DNA of 64,000 nt from UBA6663 sp044226485 (lineage in GTDB: Bacteria > Chloroflexota > Anaerolineae > Anaerolineales > UBA6663). The stretch spans positions 124,001 through 188,000 of the forward strand of contig JBGAGY010000001.1 of the NCBI GenBank assembly GCA_044226485.1, in the 5' to 3' direction. Position 1 is the stretch's first letter; each line of letters starts with the position of its first letter. The notes under the pieces were generated by a model. It did not search any database, was not told where the DNA came from, and worked only from the letters and a program-made list of their open reading frames with translations. This document shows, piece after piece, positions 45,082-53,145 of this stretch. The translations under genes and the position numbers were made by a program.

Positions 45082-46020
45082 CTAGAAGTTCACTGCCGCG
45101 CTGCCCTTGAGGCCGAGCATGGCGCGGGCTTCCTCGGGCGTCGCGAGTTCGCGATCGAATTCCTTGGCGATGCGCACGGCCTTCTCGACCAGCTGAGCGT
45201 TGGTGGCCAGCTGCCGGCGCCCGACGAAGATATTGTCTTCGAGGCCGACGCGCACGTGGCCGCCCATCATGGCCGCCATCCCGGCCATGTTGAACTCCAT
45301 CGGATAGCCGACGCCGATCACCGACCAGCGGTAGTTCTCAGCGCCGAAGAGTCGATCCGCCGTCTGCTTCATGACGATCAGATCTTCAGGGGTGGCTGCG
45401 AGGCCGCCGAGGACGCCCAGCACGAACTGGATCCAGAACGGCGGCTGAACGAGCTTCTCCTTGAGCAGGAAACGCAGGTTGTACAGATGGCCGACGTCGT
45501 ACGCCTCGAACTCGGGCTTGGTGTTGTGCTCGGCCATCGTCTTGGCGAACGTCTCCATGTCGCCGAAGGTGTTGCGGAAGATGAAGTCTTTGGTGCCCTC
45601 GGCGTAGGCCTGCTCCCAGCCGAAGCGGTAGTCCTCGGGCTTGAATCGGCGCGCGACCGGATGGATCGAGAAGTTCATGCTGCCCAGGTTGAACGAGGCC
45701 ACCTCAGGCTTGTAGCGCGGCACCACACGCAGTCGCTCTGTCGGGAGCATGCCCATGCCGCCGCCCGTGGTCGTGCCGACGATCATGTCGACGCCGGAGG
45801 CGCGAATGCCAGCCAGGATCGGCGCGAACAGATCCGGATCCGAGGACGGCTGGCCCGTCTCCGGGTTGCGCGCGTGGATGTGCACGGCGGCCGCGCCGGC
45901 TTTGACGCAGGCCACGGCATCCGCGACAAGTTGCTCAGAGGTATAGGGCAATTTGTCGGACTGGGTCGGGATGGTGATCGCGCCTGTGAGCGCCGCCGTG
46001 ATGATGAGTTTGTCAGCCAT
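45082..46020 (-). CDS. BKACE-family enzyme, probable triacetate acetoacetate-lyase
   Basis: 312 residues, TIM barrel with Zn: AALTGAITIPTQSDKLPYTS (family start), HIHARNPETGQPSSDPDLFA for the HxH zinc ligands, and GTTTGGGMGM. The BKACE (3-keto-5-aminohexanoate cleavage) family condenses a beta-keto acid with acetyl-CoA to give acetoacetate and a new CoA ester. In the phloroglucinol pathway the member TAL converts triacetate (3,5-dioxohexanoate) plus acetyl-CoA to acetoacetate plus acetoacetyl-CoA. Substrate assignment rests on neighbours. Confidence 0.82.
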   Translation of the reverse strand: MADKLIITAALTGAITIPTQSDKLPYTSEQLVADAVACVKAGAAAVHIHARNPETGQPSSDPDLFAPILAGIRASGVDMIVGTTTGGGMGMLPTERLRVVPRYKPEVASFNLGSMNFSIHPVARRFKPEDYRFGWEQAYAEGTKDFIFRNTFGDMETFAKTMAEHNTKPEFEAYDVGHLYNLRFLLKEKLVQPPFWIQFVLGVLGGLAATPEDLIVMKQTADRLFGAENYRWSVIGVGYPMEFNMAGMAAMMGGHVRVGLEDNIFVGRRQLATNAQLVEKAVRIAKEFDRELATPEEARAMLGLKGSAAVNF

Positions 46021-46062
46021 GGTGTTGCCTTTCGATCTGCAGAATTGAGCGGGCCAGATGGC

Positions 46063-46998
46063 TCAGGCCTTGCGTTGCCGTGCCAGCATCTCCATCAGAT
46101 GGGTGGCCAGCTTGGTGCGTGTCTCGGCGATCGACTCGGGCGTCCAGGATTGGAAACCAGAGCCCGACTTGAAACCCAGTTCCTTCGCTTCCACGTGGCG
46201 GCGCAACGTCGCCGACGGCGTGGGAGAGGCGTCGAGATACGGGAGGATGTAATCGTGGATGGCGAGGGTCAGGTCGAGGCCGACGAGGTCGGCGTTCGCC
46301 ACAGGGCCAAGCACCGGCAGACGAATGCCGAAGCTGTTGCGCACTGCCACATCGACCGTCTCGGCGTCGCAGATGCCTTCGTCGATGATCGCGAAGGCCT
46401 CGCGCCACAGCGCGTGCTGCATGCGATTGGCGATGAACCCCGGCACGTCCTTGTTGACGCGCACCGGTTGCTTCCCGCAGTCGCGCATGAGCGTCGTGAT
46501 CACGTCCATGCAGGCCTCATCGGTCTCTTCGGTTCGGATCACTTCGACCAGCGGCACGAGATACGGCGGGTTCCAGAAATGCGTCCCGAGGATGCGCTCG
46601 CGGCGTTTGGCGGGGCTGGCGATCTTGGTGATGCTGATCACCGAGGTGTTGCTACACAGGATGGCCTTGTCGGAGCACAGCTCTTCGAGCCTGACGAAGA
46701 GCTCCTGCTTCAGCTCCAGGTTCTCGACGATGGCCTCTACGACGATGTCGGCGCCGTGGCAGGCCTCGGCCAGGTCGGCCGTGCAAGTCACGCGCCCGAG
46801 GATGTCAGGGATCGCGTCAGCCGCCACCAGCCCGTAGTCCGCCATGCGGGTCAGGTTGGCCGTGATCCGTTCATGGACGGTCGCGAGGGCAGCGGGGACC
46901 GCGTCCTGAACGATGACCCGGTGCCCGCCCGCGGCAAACACCTGAGCAATGCCATGCCCCATCAGCCCGGCTCCGATGACGGCAATCTGGTTCGCCAC
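46063..46998 (-). CDS. 3-hydroxyacyl-CoA-dehydrogenase-like enzyme, probable 3-hydroxy-5-oxohexanoate dehydrogenase
   Basis: 311 residues. NAD-binding MANQIAVIGAGLMGHGIAQV; catalytic region ILGTHFWNPPYLVPLVEVIR (His with the Glu of VEVI), NKDVPGFIANRMQHALWREA. The length suits small 3HCDH proteins acting on non-CoA substrates, such as HOHDH of the phloroglucinol route or carnitine dehydrogenase. It is first in the minus-strand operon with BKACE, thiolase and CoA transferase, 42 bases before BKACE, with operator A upstream. Confidence 0.82.
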   Translation of the reverse strand: MANQIAVIGAGLMGHGIAQVFAAGGHRVIVQDAVPAALATVHERITANLTRMADYGLVAADAIPDILGRVTCTADLAEACHGADIVVEAIVENLELKQELFVRLEELCSDKAILCSNTSVISITKIASPAKRRERILGTHFWNPPYLVPLVEVIRTEETDEACMDVITTLMRDCGKQPVRVNKDVPGFIANRMQHALWREAFAIIDEGICDAETVDVAVRNSFGIRLPVLGPVANADLVGLDLTLAIHDYILPYLDASPTPSATLRRHVEAKELGFKSGSGFQSWTPESIAETRTKLATHLMEMLARQRKA

Positions 46999-47047
46999 GT
47001 CCGCCTCCTTCTAGAGCGTTTCCTGGTCAGATCGGCCCGACCGTGGA

Positions 47048-47084
47048 TGTCCACAATGCGGTATAAATTTCCGCATAGCGGACA
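47048..47084. promoter_or_regulatory. IclR-type operator A (double palindrome)
   Basis: CCACAATGCGG (47051-47061) and CCGCATAGCGG (47071-47081), starts 20 bp apart, 50-86 bases upstream of the 3HCDH-like ATG. Same arrangement as operators B, C and D. Confidence 0.7.
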
Positions 47085-47280
47085 CGGCCACTATACGAGT
47101 TACCCGTTTGGATGTCAATAGCCGCAAGACGGATGAGGAGCTTTGTATGGCGAGGAGGTGACGGCCATCATGCGGCCAGGTCCGGGCTGCCCCGATCTGA
47201 TCGGTGCTGTGAGCAGGCGCCAGATCGCTTTCAGACTGAGGATTGACAAGCCCAGGCTGCGGGTATATCTTGGTGGCTGT

Positions 47281-47311
47281 CCACATTGCGAAACAAAAAT
47301 CCGTATCGTGG
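47281..47311. promoter_or_regulatory. IclR-type operator B (double palindrome)
   Basis: CCACATTGCGA (47281-47291) and CCGTATCGTGG (47301-47311), starts 20 bp apart, ending 29 bases before the cyclase ATG. The 341-bp divergent spacer (46999-47339) contains operators A and B; between them I see no gene, only a weakly coded 61-codon frame. Confidence 0.68.
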
Positions 47312-47339
47312 ACAAGACAAGCAACTAAGGAGTCTTGCC

Positions 47340-48125
47340 ATGTCGTCCCTGGAATTCTTTGACCTGAGCCATCCGTGGGGATTTCAGGCCCCCAACTGGC
47401 CCTATTTCCGCGATGTCGAAATCGAGCGCATCCATTACCATGCCAAGTCCGGCGTCCTGACTCAGCGGATCACCACCACCATGCACTCGACGACGCACAT
47501 CGATGCGCCTGCGCACGTGGTGGAAGGGACGCCGTTCATCGACGAAATCCCGCTCGAAAAATTCTTCGGCACCGGCGTGGTGGTCTCGATCCCCAAGGAC
47601 AAGTGGGGCATGATCACGGCCGAGGATCTCGAGAAGGCCGAGCCTAAGATCCAGCCCGGCGACATCGTCATCATCAATACCGGCTGGCACTCGAAGTATG
47701 GCGACAACCAGGACTACTTCGGGCGAGCGCCCGGCCTGGTTCCGTCGGCGGCTCACTGGCTGGTGGAGCGTGGCGTCAAGGTCGTCGGCCACGACACGCA
47801 GGCCAACGACCACCCGCTGGCCACCGCCATCGGCCCGCACGGTCCGGGCGGCCCCCTGCTGCCCCACCTGCTCAAGGAGTACAAGGAGTTCAGCGGTCAC
47901 GAAGTGATCGAGGACTTCCCGGATTGGGAGCCGGTGCACCGCATCCTGTTCTCTAACGGCATCCTGGGCATCGAGAACGTCGGCGGCGACATCGACAAGG
48001 TGACGGGGAAGCGCGTGACCTTCTCGTTCTTCCCGATTCGTTGGACTCGCGGCGACGGCTGCATCATCCGCCTCGTCGCCATGCTCGACACAACCGGTGA
48101 GTACCGGATCGAAAAAGGCGCCTGA
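47340..48125 (+). CDS. Cyclase-family hydrolase, probable dihydrophloroglucinol cyclohydrolase
   Basis: 261 residues of the cyclase family (PF04199). Metal motif HSTTHIDAPAH (about residues 47-57), followed by IVIINTGWHSKYGDNQDYFG and VGHDTQANDHPLATA. This fold opens rings or amides with a divalent metal; in the anaerobic phloroglucinol pathway DPGCH opens dihydrophloroglucinol to 3-hydroxy-5-oxohexanoate. ATG 47340 has AAGGAG 9 bases upstream; the frame opens at 47286. First of a three-gene operon with cupin and SDR. A kynurenine formamidase role is less likely from context. Confidence 0.8.
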   Translation: MSSLEFFDLSHPWGFQAPNWPYFRDVEIERIHYHAKSGVLTQRITTTMHSTTHIDAPAHVVEGTPFIDEIPLEKFFGTGVVVSIPKDKWGMITAEDLEKAEPKIQPGDIVIINTGWHSKYGDNQDYFGRAPGLVPSAAHWLVERGVKVVGHDTQANDHPLATAIGPHGPGGPLLPHLLKEYKEFSGHEVIEDFPDWEPVHRILFSNGILGIENVGGDIDKVTGKRVTFSFFPIRWTRGDGCIIRLVAMLDTTGEYRIEKGA

Positions 48126-48150
48126 CCCAGGCACCTAAGGGGATGACATC

Positions 48151-48504
48151 ATGGCTTACAAAGTCAATCGACTGAGCGATGCAGCGAAGTACACGGCCCC
48201 CGGGCATTCGGCGACCGTCCACACGATGCACCTGCAGCACAAGAACCTGGGCAGCGAGGCGCCGTACTGGGTCGGCTGCTCGTACTATCTTCCCGGCGCC
48301 CAGGCAGACTGGGGCGCCACGCCGCTCGATAAGATCTACGTCTGCCTTGCAGGCGAACTGACCGTGCGGCTGCAGAACGAAACCCTGAAGCTGGGCCCGA
48401 TGGATTCCATCTGGATCGGCCCTGACGAGCCGCGCGAACTGGTCAACCAGAGCAACGAAGTCGCCACCCTCCTGGTGGTCATGCCGTATCCGGCAGCGAA
48501 GTAG
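48151..48504 (+). CDS. Small cupin protein
   Basis: 117 residues, a single cupin barrel: WVGCSYYLPGAQADWGATPL, KIYVCLAGELTVRLQNETLK and IWIGPDEPRELVNQSNEVAT. The usual HxH metal motif is not obvious, so a binding or sensing function is possible. It lies between the cyclase (25 bases) and SDR (6 bases), so it is surely in the pathway operon. Its role is unknown; an isomerase or a stability partner of the cyclase are guesses. Confidence 0.75.
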   Translation: MAYKVNRLSDAAKYTAPGHSATVHTMHLQHKNLGSEAPYWVGCSYYLPGAQADWGATPLDKIYVCLAGELTVRLQNETLKLGPMDSIWIGPDEPRELVNQSNEVATLLVVMPYPAAK

Positions 48505-48510
48505 CCCATC

Positions 48511-49296
48511 ATGCTAGACGCGATTCCCAGCACCCAAGAACTGTTCAGCGTCACCGGCAAGGTGGCCATCGTCACCGGCGCGACCGGCGGCCTCGGCAAG
48601 GTGGCCTGTCTGGCGCTGGCCAAGGCCGGAGCCAAGGTCGTGCTCACCGGCCGCAGCGTCGACTCGCTCGCGCCGCTGACTGAGATGATCACGAACGCCG
48701 GCTACACGGCCACGCACATCGCCGGTGACCCGGTCTCGCACGACGACAACAAGCGCATCGTCGCCCACGCCGTCGAGACGTACGGCGGGCTCGACATCGT
48801 CCTGACCGCCGCCGGCGTTAACAAACCCGGGCCGATCGTCGAACAATCCGTCGAGGATTGGGAAAACATCATGGACGTGAACGTCAAAGGCACGTACCTG
48901 ATGTGCAAAGAGGCCGGCAAGGTGCTCATCCAACAGGGGCGCGGCGGTAAGGTCATCCTGGTCTCGTCGCAGCGCGGCAAGCTGGGCCTTCCCAACTACA
49001 GCGCGTACTGCCCCTCCAAGGGCGCCATCGACTCCCTCACCCAGACGCTGGCCTGGGAGTGGGGCAAGCATCACATCAACGTCAACGCGATCGCGCCGAC
49101 CGTCTTCCGCACCGCGCTGACCCAGTGGATCTTCGAAAGCCCTGAGACCACGCAGCGCTTCCTGTCGCGCATGCCCATCGGACGGCTGGGCGAACCCGAA
49201 GACTACATCGGCTCCGTGCTGTTCCTCTCGTCGCGCGCTTCAGACCTGATGACCGGGGCCATTCTGTATGTCGACGGAGGATACACCGCCGGTTGA
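48511..49296 (+). CDS. Short-chain dehydrogenase/reductase, probable phloroglucinol reductase
   Basis: 261 residues: cofactor motif VTGATGGLGKVACLALAKAG, LTAAGVNKPG for NNAG, Ser in VILVSSQRGKLG and the YxxxK pair in YSAYCPSKGA. Arg after the Gly motif (LTGRSVDS) is compatible with NADPH use. Known phloroglucinol reductases are NADPH-dependent SDRs giving dihydrophloroglucinol, the substrate expected of the cyclase two genes upstream. A gluconate 5-dehydrogenase-like annotation is the alternative from sequence alone. Confidence 0.82.
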   Translation: MLDAIPSTQELFSVTGKVAIVTGATGGLGKVACLALAKAGAKVVLTGRSVDSLAPLTEMITNAGYTATHIAGDPVSHDDNKRIVAHAVETYGGLDIVLTAAGVNKPGPIVEQSVEDWENIMDVNVKGTYLMCKEAGKVLIQQGRGGKVILVSSQRGKLGLPNYSAYCPSKGAIDSLTQTLAWEWGKHHINVNAIAPTVFRTALTQWIFESPETTQRFLSRMPIGRLGEPEDYIGSVLFLSSRASDLMTGAILYVDGGYTAG

Positions 49297-49330
49297 TGCG
49301 CCGTTCGTCGGGGCGACGTTCCGCTCAATC

Positions 49331-49370
49331 GGATCGGGCCAGCCGCATGACATTCCGGCTGGCCCGATCC
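49331..49370 (+). terminator. Hairpin after the SDR gene
   Basis: Perfect 15-bp stem (49331-49345 with 49356-49370, 10-nt loop), 35 bases after the stop; no T run follows. Likely transcript end. Confidence 0.6.
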
Positions 49371-49420
49371 CATTCTGCAGCTATGGCCAGTGGGTCGTGA
49401 CTGCGATTTTGGGATTCTTG

Positions 49421-49516
49421 CCGCGGATTTCGCGGATGGGTCTGGCTCACCCCGGCGTCGGCCGGGCGAACTAAACCGAGAGTCGGCATCATCAGCGAAA
49501 TCCGCGCAATCCGCGG
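49421..49516. repeat. ATCCGCG-type intergenic palindrome
   Basis: Arms 49421-49437 and 49500-49516 match over 17 bp with one mismatch (ccgcggatttcgcggat and complement). Between them is a 62-base spacer with no gene. Confidence 0.6.
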
Positions 49517-49602
49517 AAAAAAGCCCGTCCGATCATCGTCGCTCACAGGCTCGGCAATCGGAGGTCCAATCGAGGTCGGCGGTGTATACTGCCCGCAACT
49601 CA

Positions 49603-49633
49603 CCGCATTGCGGAATAACCAGCTGAATAGCGG
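49603..49633. promoter_or_regulatory. IclR-type operator C (double palindrome)
   Basis: CCGCATTGCGG (49603-49613), a perfect interrupted palindrome, and CTGAATAGCGG (49623-49633) start 20 bp apart. They lie 137-167 bases upstream of the IclR gene, probably for autoregulation. Confidence 0.65.
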
Positions 49634-49769
49634 TATTTTCCCGTTGTTCCTGTGGTGCGAGTCGTGAACGGTGCCGGGCCAAGGCTCAACGCCGCCCTGC
49701 CCGCAGAGCTGCCTCAAAGGAGCCAATAGAAAGAGGTCATGCCCGTCGGATCATCCGACGACGAAGCTT

Positions 49770-50585
49770 ATGGCGACTGAATCGAAACCCTCCACCAATC
49801 CTCAGCGCGACCTCGGGCAGGTCCAGGTGATCAGCCGGGCGGCCCGCATCCTGCGCGCCATCCGCGATGCGGACGGCCTCAACCTGGCTCAGCTGGCGTC
49901 CAAGGTTCGTCTGCCGCGCACCACGGTCTATCGGATTGTGAGCACGCTCGAGGCCGAGGGGCTGCTGACGACGGTCGACCCGGGCGGCCAGATCGAGCTC
50001 GGGGTCGAGCTGATCTCTCTGGGCGGGGCAGTCCGCCACGATCTGCGGCGCGAGCTGCGTCCCTTCCTCGAGGAGTTGTCGCTCAAGGTCGACGAGACCG
50101 TTGACCTGTCGATCCGCGACAAGGACCACATCCTGTTTCTCGATCAGGTGACACGGTTGCAGCGTCTGCGCGCCGTGTCCGGCATCGGCATGACCTTCCC
50201 GCTGCATTGCACGGCGAACGGCAAGGCTCTGCTCGCCACCCTGAGCACCGAAGCCGTCATGCAATTGCTTCCGGAGGACCTGCCCGCGTTCACGCCGACG
50301 ACGATCCGCACCCGAGTTCAGTTGATCGAGGAACTCGCGGCCATCCGTCTCTCGGGGATCGCGTACGACCGCGAGGAGCATTCGCTGGGCATCAGCGCCG
50401 TCGCCGCCGCCATCGAGGCGCCGCTCACCACGACGCTCGCGATCAGTATCCCGGTGCCGACGGTGCGTTTCCTTGGCCAGGAAGAGCGGTTCGTGTCGGC
50501 GCTGCTTCAGACCTGCGACGTGATCGGCCAGCGCACCCCGGGCGTGCGCCGCTACCAACCACCGGCTGCAGCGGCTCGGGGCTGA
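49770..50585 (+). CDS. IclR-family transcriptional regulator
   Basis: 271 residues. N-terminal winged helix-turn-helix (about 20-80: GLNLAQLASKVRLPRTTVYR, IVSTLEAEGLL) and C-terminal effector domain (FPLHCTANGKALLATLS; GIAYDREEHSLGISAVAAAI). The ATG at 49770 starts the protein; the frame opens at 49671. IclR proteins bind short palindromes and respond to aromatic or organic acids. It is embedded in the region where operators A-D occur, so it is the best candidate to bind them, with phloroglucinol or an intermediate as effector. Confidence 0.88.
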   Translation: MATESKPSTNPQRDLGQVQVISRAARILRAIRDADGLNLAQLASKVRLPRTTVYRIVSTLEAEGLLTTVDPGGQIELGVELISLGGAVRHDLRRELRPFLEELSLKVDETVDLSIRDKDHILFLDQVTRLQRLRAVSGIGMTFPLHCTANGKALLATLSTEAVMQLLPEDLPAFTPTTIRTRVQLIEELAAIRLSGIAYDREEHSLGISAVAAAIEAPLTTTLAISIPVPTVRFLGQEERFVSALLQTCDVIGQRTPGVRRYQPPAAAARG

Positions 50586-50640
50586 GGATCATCCAGCGCC
50601 TGGCGCGCCAGAGCCCGCCGTATGAAGTTCCATCAAGAAT

Positions 50641-50690
50641 AACGGGCGACAGGGATCGGCGGGGCAAACTGGTCTCTGTCACCCGTTTTC
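50641..50690 (+). terminator. Rho-independent terminator after iclR
   Basis: Stem AACGGGCGACAG / CTGTCACCCGTT (one C-A mismatch) with tttt-c-ttt after it, 55 bases past the stop. Confidence 0.7.
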
Positions 50691-50751
50691 TTTCACAAGC
50701 CATCGCTCTGAGCCGCTCACTCAGGCTTCCGCACGCCGTGAGCCGCCCCTT

Positions 50752-51999
50752 CTATGCCTGGCCGCTCGAGAACACGCCCGGCGCCTTGATGCTCGCGCCA
50801 GCGAGCGCACCGATGACGGCCACCACGACCACGATGATGATCGAGATCGTGTACATGCCGGTCGCATGCAGCGCGTAGGATCCGGCCGCCACGGCGATCG
50901 TGCCGCCGAAGATCGAGAGCCCCATCGTCAGGCCGCCCACCCTGCCTGTAATGTTTTCGGGATAGCTGTTGGAGATGAACGTCAGGCTGATCGGGTTGGG
51001 CATGCCCATGAAGAAACCCGCCAGGATCAGGCACACTGTCAGGAGCGTCTGGTTCTGGTTCACCATCGGCAGCAGCACCGACGCGCAGAACACGGCCGTC
51101 AGCGCGAACGACACCAGGATAGCCAGGCTGTACCGGCCCCTGAAGACCTTCTCGACCACCACGCCGCTGGCGATGGAGCCCAGCATGAACGCCAGGGTGT
51201 AGATGCCCATGATGGTCCCGGCCACTTCCGGGCCCATGCCCAGCCCGGCCGGCGCGGGAACGGCGATGTGTCCGGGCGTGAGGTCGTAGTAGCCCTGCAT
51301 GACCCACGACAGCGAGAACACCGCCACCAGCGTGAGCCAGAACGCGGGAAGTCCAAACACCTTCTTGAAGAGGCCATCATCGCCGTGGCCGGCCTGGCCG
51401 ACGATCCCGGCGGCCGGCGACTTCGGGCCGAAGGCGTAACCGACGAACAGGAGCAGCGCGACGAACATGACGGCGCCGAACCACAGCAGCGCGCTAGGCC
51501 AGCCCGAGTTCGAGGCGATCGCCGGGCCTGCGATCAGGCCGATCGTGATCCCGAGCGACAACGCCGCGCCCTGGAGCCCCTGGAACAACCCGCGCTGCGG
51601 CGCCGGGAACCATTCGGCCGCCAGGCGCGGACCCGAGGCGATGATCGGGCCGCAGCCGAGGCCCTGCAAAGCGCGCAAGGCCACGAGGCCCAGGAGGCTG
51701 GTCCCGAGAACGGGCACGAGGGCGGCGCAGACCGCCGCGAGCAGACAACAGCCGATGAACGTCATGGCAACGCCCCACTTGTCGACGACAGCGCCACCGA
51801 CCATGCCGCCGATCGCGACCATAAGCGTGAACGGCAGCATGGCAGCCCCGGTGGTCGTCCCGAGGTCGACGCCGAGCGACTTGGAGATCTCGCCGACCAG
51901 CGGGGTGGGCGCGATGAGGATCATGCCCTGGGCCAATGTGGCAACGATCACGGCGAACAACACGTACCAGCGAAACGCAGGGTAGTTGGAGGTGGACAT
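50752..51999 (-). CDS. MFS transporter, copy 1
   Basis: 415 residues from ATG 51999 (MSTSNYPAFRWYVLFAVIVA); the frame continues upstream to 52479 without support. Twelve helices: LMVAIGGMVGGAVVDKWGVA is the loop 2-3 motif, LVALRALQGLGCGPIIA helix 4-5. Likely an organic-acid or aromatic importer or exporter. Third gene of the minus-strand set led by operator D. Confidence 0.82.
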   Translation of the reverse strand: MSTSNYPAFRWYVLFAVIVATLAQGMILIAPTPLVGEISKSLGVDLGTTTGAAMLPFTLMVAIGGMVGGAVVDKWGVAMTFIGCCLLAAVCAALVPVLGTSLLGLVALRALQGLGCGPIIASGPRLAAEWFPAPQRGLFQGLQGAALSLGITIGLIAGPAIASNSGWPSALLWFGAVMFVALLLFVGYAFGPKSPAAGIVGQAGHGDDGLFKKVFGLPAFWLTLVAVFSLSWVMQGYYDLTPGHIAVPAPAGLGMGPEVAGTIMGIYTLAFMLGSIASGVVVEKVFRGRYSLAILVSFALTAVFCASVLLPMVNQNQTLLTVCLILAGFFMGMPNPISLTFISNSYPENITGRVGGLTMGLSIFGGTIAVAAGSYALHATGMYTISIIIVVVVAVIGALAGASIKAPGVFSSGQA

Positions 52000-52136
52000 G
52001 AGAGCACTCGCAAATGATGGCCTCTCAACGACATCGCGAACCACCCGCGGCACAGTTTCCGGGGCCTCAGGGGTTCGCGATGTTGTCGAGCGCAGATCGG
52101 TTGATGGGAGGACGCCCACAGGTGGGCGTCGGCGGC

Positions 52137-53117
52137 TTACTCTTCTTCGGCGACTTCGACCGGCACCACCTGGCCGCCGCGACGCGGGATCCCGGCCGGT
52201 CGGAAGGCCGAGTACTTCTTGCGTCGCTCGCGGATCACGCCCTGGTTGGCATAGTACTTGCCCATCGTCTCGCCGATCTCGAAGAAGTGGTCCTTGGCGC
52301 CGCTTCCGTCGGTCATCGACTTCTCGCGCCCGTTCGCCTGGATGACGAACTTCCAGCGGCCGTTTTCGTCCTTCTCGAGGTCGCCGCCGCAGTGGCAGAC
52401 CGGGCACTCGATCGGATAGCCGCTGCTGTTCCAGTGCGGCTGACCCAGCGACAGGAGATTGGAATGGCAGACCGGGCACCAGCCCAGGTTGGGATCGCCC
52501 AGATATTCGACAGTTTCGTAGTTCTGGATCCCCTTGACGACGTTCTCGCCGAGCTGGCGGGCACGCTGCAGGGCCGCATCATCGAGCAGGATCTGGCCGG
52601 GGCGCGGGGCGCGGTTGGCCATCATCTGATCGACGACCTTGATATCCTGCGTCAACAGGGTCACGGTCACGCTCTCCATGACCATCGACATCCAGCTGCG
52701 GGTGGACCCGCCGTTGGTGATGATCCCGCCGACGCGGTGCTTGAAGTAAGCGGCGTTGCCGACCTGCTTGTGGAAGTTCGGCTCGTACGACAGGTGCCGA
52801 TCCGTGAAGATGCGGTAGATGCCGGCCGGCATGAAGGAGTAGGCGGGCACCGTGACGATCACGCCATCGGAGTCGAGCCACTCCTGCATGATCAGCTCCA
52901 TGTCGTCCTTGTGCATGTTGACGCACTCGGGCGCGCAGTGCTGCTGCGTGAACTTCACCGTGCAGCTTTCGCAGCCGGTGCAGGGCATGATGTTGTAGTC
53001 GTGCAGGTTGATCATCTTGACCTGCGCGCCGAGCTCCTCCGCCCGCATCAACGCTTCTTTGGTCAGGATTTCGCCATTGCCGTTTTTGCGACCCGCCAGG
53101 ACTGCCAGGATTTTCAT
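52137..53117 (-). CDS. Flavodoxin-like NAD(P)H:FMN oxidoreductase with C-terminal zinc ribbon
   Basis: 326 residues. The N-terminal flavodoxin-like fold has the FMN loop in KNGNGEILTKEALMRAEELG, and CTGCESCTVKFTQQHCAPEC supplies six closely spaced Cys, typical of iron-sulfur-flavoprotein/NADPH-dependent FMN reductase families; it may hold a cluster. A second set CPVCHSN...CPVCHCG (about residues 217-243) forms a zinc ribbon. Function unknown; a reductive or redox-partner role in the phloroglucinol region is likely. It sits between two MFS genes, 28 bases from the upstream one. Confidence 0.78.
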   Translation of the reverse strand: MKILAVLAGRKNGNGEILTKEALMRAEELGAQVKMINLHDYNIMPCTGCESCTVKFTQQHCAPECVNMHKDDMELIMQEWLDSDGVIVTVPAYSFMPAGIYRIFTDRHLSYEPNFHKQVGNAAYFKHRVGGIITNGGSTRSWMSMVMESVTVTLLTQDIKVVDQMMANRAPRPGQILLDDAALQRARQLGENVVKGIQNYETVEYLGDPNLGWCPVCHSNLLSLGQPHWNSSGYPIECPVCHCGGDLEKDENGRWKFVIQANGREKSMTDGSGAKDHFFEIGETMGKYYANQGVIRERRKKYSAFRPAGIPRRGGQVVPVEVAEEE

Positions 53118-53145
53118 GATGTCTCTCCCCTGTTGACGATTTCGA

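Noticed and set aside
45082..46998. BKACE plus 3HCDH-like pair as a carnitine degradation unit.
   Set aside because: Carnitine dehydrogenase and its BKACE partner are the same families, but the linked SDR, cyclase hydrolase, CoA transferase and acetyl-CoA thiolase, and the shared operators, fit phloroglucinol better. Not fully excluded without similarity searches.
43912..47121. A 1069-codon open frame on the plus strand opposite the CoA-transferase, thiolase, BKACE and 3HCDH-like genes.
   Set aside because: It is antisense to five strongly conserved enzyme genes; its translation is Arg/His/Gly-rich low-complexity sequence without any family motif, an effect of high GC and codon bias.
47143..47328. 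A 61-codon frame in the spacer between operators A and B.
   Set aside because: No conserved features, it overlaps operator B, and the spacer is explained by divergent promoters.
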